Shown one piece after another: positions 32,640-35,242 of a stretch of 35,242 nucleotides of DNA. Location: NCBI GenBank assembly GCA_025355545.1, contig JANXZN010000165.1, positions 1 to 35,242 of the forward strand, read 5' to 3'. This stretch comes from Rhizobacter sp. GTDB taxonomy: Bacteria > Pseudomonadota > Gammaproteobacteria > Burkholderiales > Burkholderiaceae_C. Under the pieces are notes generated by a model. The model saw only the letters and a program-made list of their open reading frames with translations. It did not search any database and was not told where the DNA came from. The position numbers and the translations under genes were made by a program. How positions within the stretch are numbered: position 1 is the stretch's first letter; every line of letters starts with the position of its first letter.

Positions 32640-34019
32640 TTGAAACATACCTTGGGGCCGCTGTTGAAGACGTACCAGTTCGCGCCGTCCTTTCTTTGGG
32701 GTGCCGCCACGTCGGCCTATCAGATCGAAGGCTCTGCGCTCGCCGACGGGGCCGGGCCGGGCATCTGGCATCGCTTCGTGCGCACGCCGGGGCTGGTGCA
32801 GAACGGCGACACCGGCGACGTCGCCTGCGACCACTACAACCGCATGCAGGACGATGTCGCGATGATGAAACGCCTGGGCCTGACGGCCTACCGCTTCAGC
32901 ATCGCCTGGGCGCGTGTGCTGCCCGAGGGCCGCGGCCGCGTCAACGAAGGCGGCCTCGGTTTCTACGAGCGGCTCGTCGACACCCTGCTCGAGAACGGCA
33001 TCGAGCCGCTCGCCACGCTCTACCACTGGGACCTGCCCGCCGCGCTCGACGACCGCGGCGGCTGGCTGAACCCCGACGTCGCCGACTGGTTCGCCGACTA
33101 CGCCAGCGTGATGTACGAGCGCCTCGACGGCCGCGTGAAGAAGTGGACGACCTTGAACGAGCCCTGGGTCGTGGCCGATGGCGGCTACCTGCACGGCGCG
33201 CTCGCGCCCGGCCACAAGAACCGCTTCGAGGCGCCGATCGCATCGCACCAGCTGATGCGCTCGCACGGCAAGGCGGTGCAGGCATACCGCGCGCTCGGCA
33301 AGCACGAGATCGGCATCGTCGTGAACCTCGCGCCCAAGCACGCGGCCAGCGACAAGCCCGAGGACGTGGCCGCGACACGCCGCGCCGACGCCTACATGAA
33401 TCGCCAGTACCTCGATCCGGTGTTTCTCGGCCGGTACCCGGACGAGATGACCGAAATCTTCGGCGAGGCCTGGCCCGAGTGGCCGGCCGAGGATTACGAG
33501 TTGATCCGCCAGAAGATCGATTTCGTCGGCATCAACTACTACATGCGCGACATGATCCGCCACGAGGAAAGCGCGTGGCCGGTCAAGACCGCGGTCGTGC
33601 CGCAGTCGCAGTCGACCTACACCGACACCGGCTGGGAAGTGCACCCGCAGGGCCTGACCGAAATCCTGTGCTGGCTCAAGCAGCGCTACGGCAACATCCC
33701 GCAGTACGTGACCGAGAACGGCGCTGCGTTCTACGACCCGCCCAAGGCCGAAGGCGGGCGCATGTCCGACCCGCTGCGCGTGGCCTACTACCGCAGCCAC
33801 CTGCGCGCGATCCACGAGGCGATCGAACGAGGCGTCGATCTGCGCGGCTACTGCGCCTGGTCGCTGATGGACAACCTCGAGTGGTCGCTCGGCTACTCGA
33901 AGCGCTTCGGCCTCGTGCACGTCAACTTCGACACCCAGGAGCGCACGCTGAAAGACAGCGCGCATTTCTACGCCGGCGTGATCGCGTCCAACGGCGCGAC
34001 ACTGAACCAGGCCGATTGA
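32640..34019 (+). CDS. GH1 family beta-glucosidase
   Basis: The 459-aa cytoplasmic-type glycoside hydrolase releases glucose from beta-glucosides such as cellobiose. The N-terminal GH1 signature FLWGAATSAYQIEG begins near residue 19. The acid/base Glu is in TLNEPW near 174, and the nucleophile Glu in YVTENGAAFYDP near 359. NYYMRDM and the aglycone-side WSLMDNLEWSLGYSKRFG near 410 are also present. No in-frame ATG exists: the frame opens after a TAA at 32625. TTG 32640 is the first possible start. TTG 32664, with GGGG seven bases upstream, gives a more typical GH1 beginning (KTYQFAPSFLWG) and may be the true one. No signal peptide is seen, so an uptake system outside the window is implied. Confidence 0.92.
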   Translation: MKHTLGPLLKTYQFAPSFLWGAATSAYQIEGSALADGAGPGIWHRFVRTPGLVQNGDTGDVACDHYNRMQDDVAMMKRLGLTAYRFSIAWARVLPEGRGRVNEGGLGFYERLVDTLLENGIEPLATLYHWDLPAALDDRGGWLNPDVADWFADYASVMYERLDGRVKKWTTLNEPWVVADGGYLHGALAPGHKNRFEAPIASHQLMRSHGKAVQAYRALGKHEIGIVVNLAPKHAASDKPEDVAATRRADAYMNRQYLDPVFLGRYPDEMTEIFGEAWPEWPAEDYELIRQKIDFVGINYYMRDMIRHEESAWPVKTAVVPQSQSTYTDTGWEVHPQGLTEILCWLKQRYGNIPQYVTENGAAFYDPPKAEGGRMSDPLRVAYYRSHLRAIHEAIERGVDLRGYCAWSLMDNLEWSLGYSKRFGLVHVNFDTQERTLKDSAHFYAGVIASNGATLNQAD

Positions 34020-34038
34020 GCCGGCGCGGGCCCCGACC

Positions 34039-35070
34039 ATGGCGACCACGATCAAGGATGTCGCGCGCATCGCCGGGGTATCGGTGGCGACGGTGTCGCG
34101 CACGCTGAACGGCCACGCCAACGTCATCGCGCGGACGCGCGAGCACGTGTTGGGCGTGGTCGCCCAGCTGCGCTTCGTGCCCTCGAGCGCGGCGCGCAGC
34201 ATGATCACGCGGCGCACCCACACCGTCGGCGCGCTGCTGCCCGACCTGCACGGCGAGTACTTCTCGGAGCTGATCCGCGGCATCGACCTCGCCGCGCGCG
34301 CGCGCGGGCTGCACCTGCTGGTGTCGAGTTCGCACGGCGACGCGGCCGAGGCGGCTGCGGCGCTGCGCGCGATGAACGGCCGCGTCGACGGGCTGCTCGT
34401 GATGTCGCCGCACGTCAGCGCCGATTTTCTGTGGGGCAACGTCGCCGACGACCTGCCCGCAGTGCTGATGAACACGCATGTCGCCGGCGGCCGGCATTCG
34501 TCGTTCGCGGTCGACAACCACGGAGGCGCGTATGCGATGGTGCGGCACCTGGTCGAACGCGGCCACCGCGACATCGCCTTCGTCGCCGGCCCCGAGAGCA
34601 ATTTCGAGGCGCAGGAGCGGCTGCGCGGCTACCGCTGTGCGATCGCTGCGCTGCTGCCCGGCGTGCCCGAGCAGGTGCTGCAGGGCGACTTCACGCAGGA
34701 GTCGGGCTTTCGCGCCGGCAGCCAGGTCGTCGCGCTGACGCGCCGCCCCGGCGCGCTGTTCGCGAGCAACGACATGATGGCGATCGGCTGCCTGGCGGCG
34801 CTGAACGGGGGCGGGCTTCGGGTGCCGAACGACATCGCGCTGGCGGGCTTCGACGACGTGCCCGTCAGCCGCTACGTGCTGCCGCCGCTGACGACCGTGC
34901 GTGCGCGCATCACCGAGCTCGGCGGCCTCGCGCTCGAGCGCCTCGCCTCGGAAATCGAAGAGCCCGTGCGCGGCGCGCCGCTGCACCAGACCTTGCGCGC
35001 CGATCTGGTCGTGCGCCAGTCCACCGCGTCGCCGCCACCCGGCGCGGCGATCGGCAGCAACACTTCCTAG
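34039..35070 (+). CDS. LacI-family transcriptional regulator, probably of the beta-glucosidase gene
   Basis: The 343-aa regulator has the LacI helix-turn-helix TIKDVARIAGVSVATVSRTL (residues 4-23) followed by NGHANV. The effector domain shows VGALLPDLHGEYFSELIRGI, VDGLLVMSPHVSA, ALFASNDMMAIGCL and IALAGFDDVPVSRY. ATG 34039 lies 19 bases after the glucosidase stop, so the two are probably co-transcribed and the protein likely binds the site at 32622. A beta-glucoside or glucose-type ligand is inferred. The TAG stop (35068-35070) falls within a CTAG that abuts an IS630-like element, so the last residues could be shaped by that insertion. Confidence 0.92.
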   Translation: MATTIKDVARIAGVSVATVSRTLNGHANVIARTREHVLGVVAQLRFVPSSAARSMITRRTHTVGALLPDLHGEYFSELIRGIDLAARARGLHLLVSSSHGDAAEAAAALRAMNGRVDGLLVMSPHVSADFLWGNVADDLPAVLMNTHVAGGRHSSFAVDNHGGAYAMVRHLVERGHRDIAFVAGPESNFEAQERLRGYRCAIAALLPGVPEQVLQGDFTQESGFRAGSQVVALTRRPGALFASNDMMAIGCLAALNGGGLRVPNDIALAGFDDVPVSRYVLPPLTTVRARITELGGLALERLASEIEEPVRGAPLHQTLRADLVVRQSTASPPPGAAIGSNTS

Positions 35071-35242
35071 TGCAGAGATGCAATCTTGATGAAACTTAAC
35101 AAAACCCCGCCACACCAATGATCTACTACGGACTGGTGTGGAGAACGAGAGTGCGAGTTGCCCCTGAGATTGTGCTGTCGGACGAAGAGCGCGAGGTGCT
35201 CGACGAGCTGATTCGCTCCAAGCTGACGAGCGTGCGTCTGGC
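35068..35242 (+). mobile_element. IS630-like insertion sequence, left part (runs off the window)
   Basis: From about 35068 the sequence drops in GC (for example GATGAAACTTAACAAAACC) compared with the genes before it, then reaches a transposase start. CTAG at 35067-35070 matches the known IS630 target, with TA duplicated. The exact left end is uncertain because the right end is not in the window. A perfect inverted repeat CCACACCA (35110-35117) and TGGTGTGG (35134-35141) stands just before the transposase ribosome site and could be a transposase-binding or expression-damping structure. Confidence 0.6.
35151..35242 (+). CDS. IS630 family transposase, N-terminal part (partial)
   Basis: GTG 35151 opens a frame that runs to the window edge, 30 complete residues. 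The product VRVAPEIVLSDEEREVLDEL followed by IRSKLTSVRLA matches the usual beginning of IS630-type DDE transposases, just before their helix-turn-helix. GGAG at 35140-35143 sits seven bases before the GTG, a good ribosome site. The catalytic DDE part lies outside the window, so activity cannot be judged. Confidence 0.8.
   Translation, partial: MRVAPEIVLSDEEREVLDELIRSKLTSVRL

Overview
The window is very GC-rich chromosomal DNA with tightly packed genes and short spacers. Gene content and order point to a betaproteobacterium of the order Burkholderiales, near the Rubrivivax/Leptothrix/Methylibium group. The best evidence is the block LysM protein-dprA-smg facing def-fmt-htpX, the yajC-secD-secF-DUF1631 block, and the Lrp regulator facing a fused indolepyruvate:ferredoxin oxidoreductase. 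The genus placement is inference from recalled gene order, with no database search.

Layout. 1-744: the end of an unidentified gene, a 79-codon hypothetical gene, and a short minus-strand gene with Arg-rich motifs. 745-6097: aromatic amino acid metabolism, with an Lrp/AsnC regulator (minus), a fused IorAB-type oxidoreductase and a class I DAHP synthase. 6080-19946: a nucleoside scavenging locus. Adenosine deaminase (minus) diverges from a long plus-strand run: BMP-type binding protein, LacI-family regulator, ABC ATPase, two permeases, cytidine deaminase, purine nucleoside phosphorylase, deoC, deoA, a cut-off nucleoside hydrolase, the 3' part of a TonB-dependent receptor, and a secreted 5'-nucleotidase. 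20017-26975: a membrane-anchored metallophosphoesterase, yajC-secD-secF and a DUF1631 gene, closed by paired hairpins. 27044-29834 (minus): LysM protein, dprA, smg. 30081-32489 (plus): def, fmt, htpX. 32640-35070: a GH1 beta-glucosidase and a second LacI-family regulator, followed directly by the left part of an IS630-like element that runs off the window.

The nucleoside locus reads as one pathway. The 5'-nucleotidase would free nucleosides outside the cytoplasm, and the BMP/ABC system imports them. Deaminases turn adenosine into inosine and cytidine into uridine. Phosphorylases release bases and (deoxy)ribose-1-phosphate, and DeoC cleaves deoxyribose-5-phosphate into glyceraldehyde-3-phosphate and acetaldehyde. 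A perfect 12-bp PurR-type palindrome (7294-7305) sits between the two divergent arms, and a LacI/PurR-family gene lies inside the locus, so a nucleoside- or purine-responsive switch is likely.

The oddest structure is at about 16800, where an intact-looking nucleoside hydrolase start runs straight into the back half of a TonB-dependent receptor in another frame. This looks like a deletion scar or an assembly join. I saw no tRNA, rRNA or CRISPR array.
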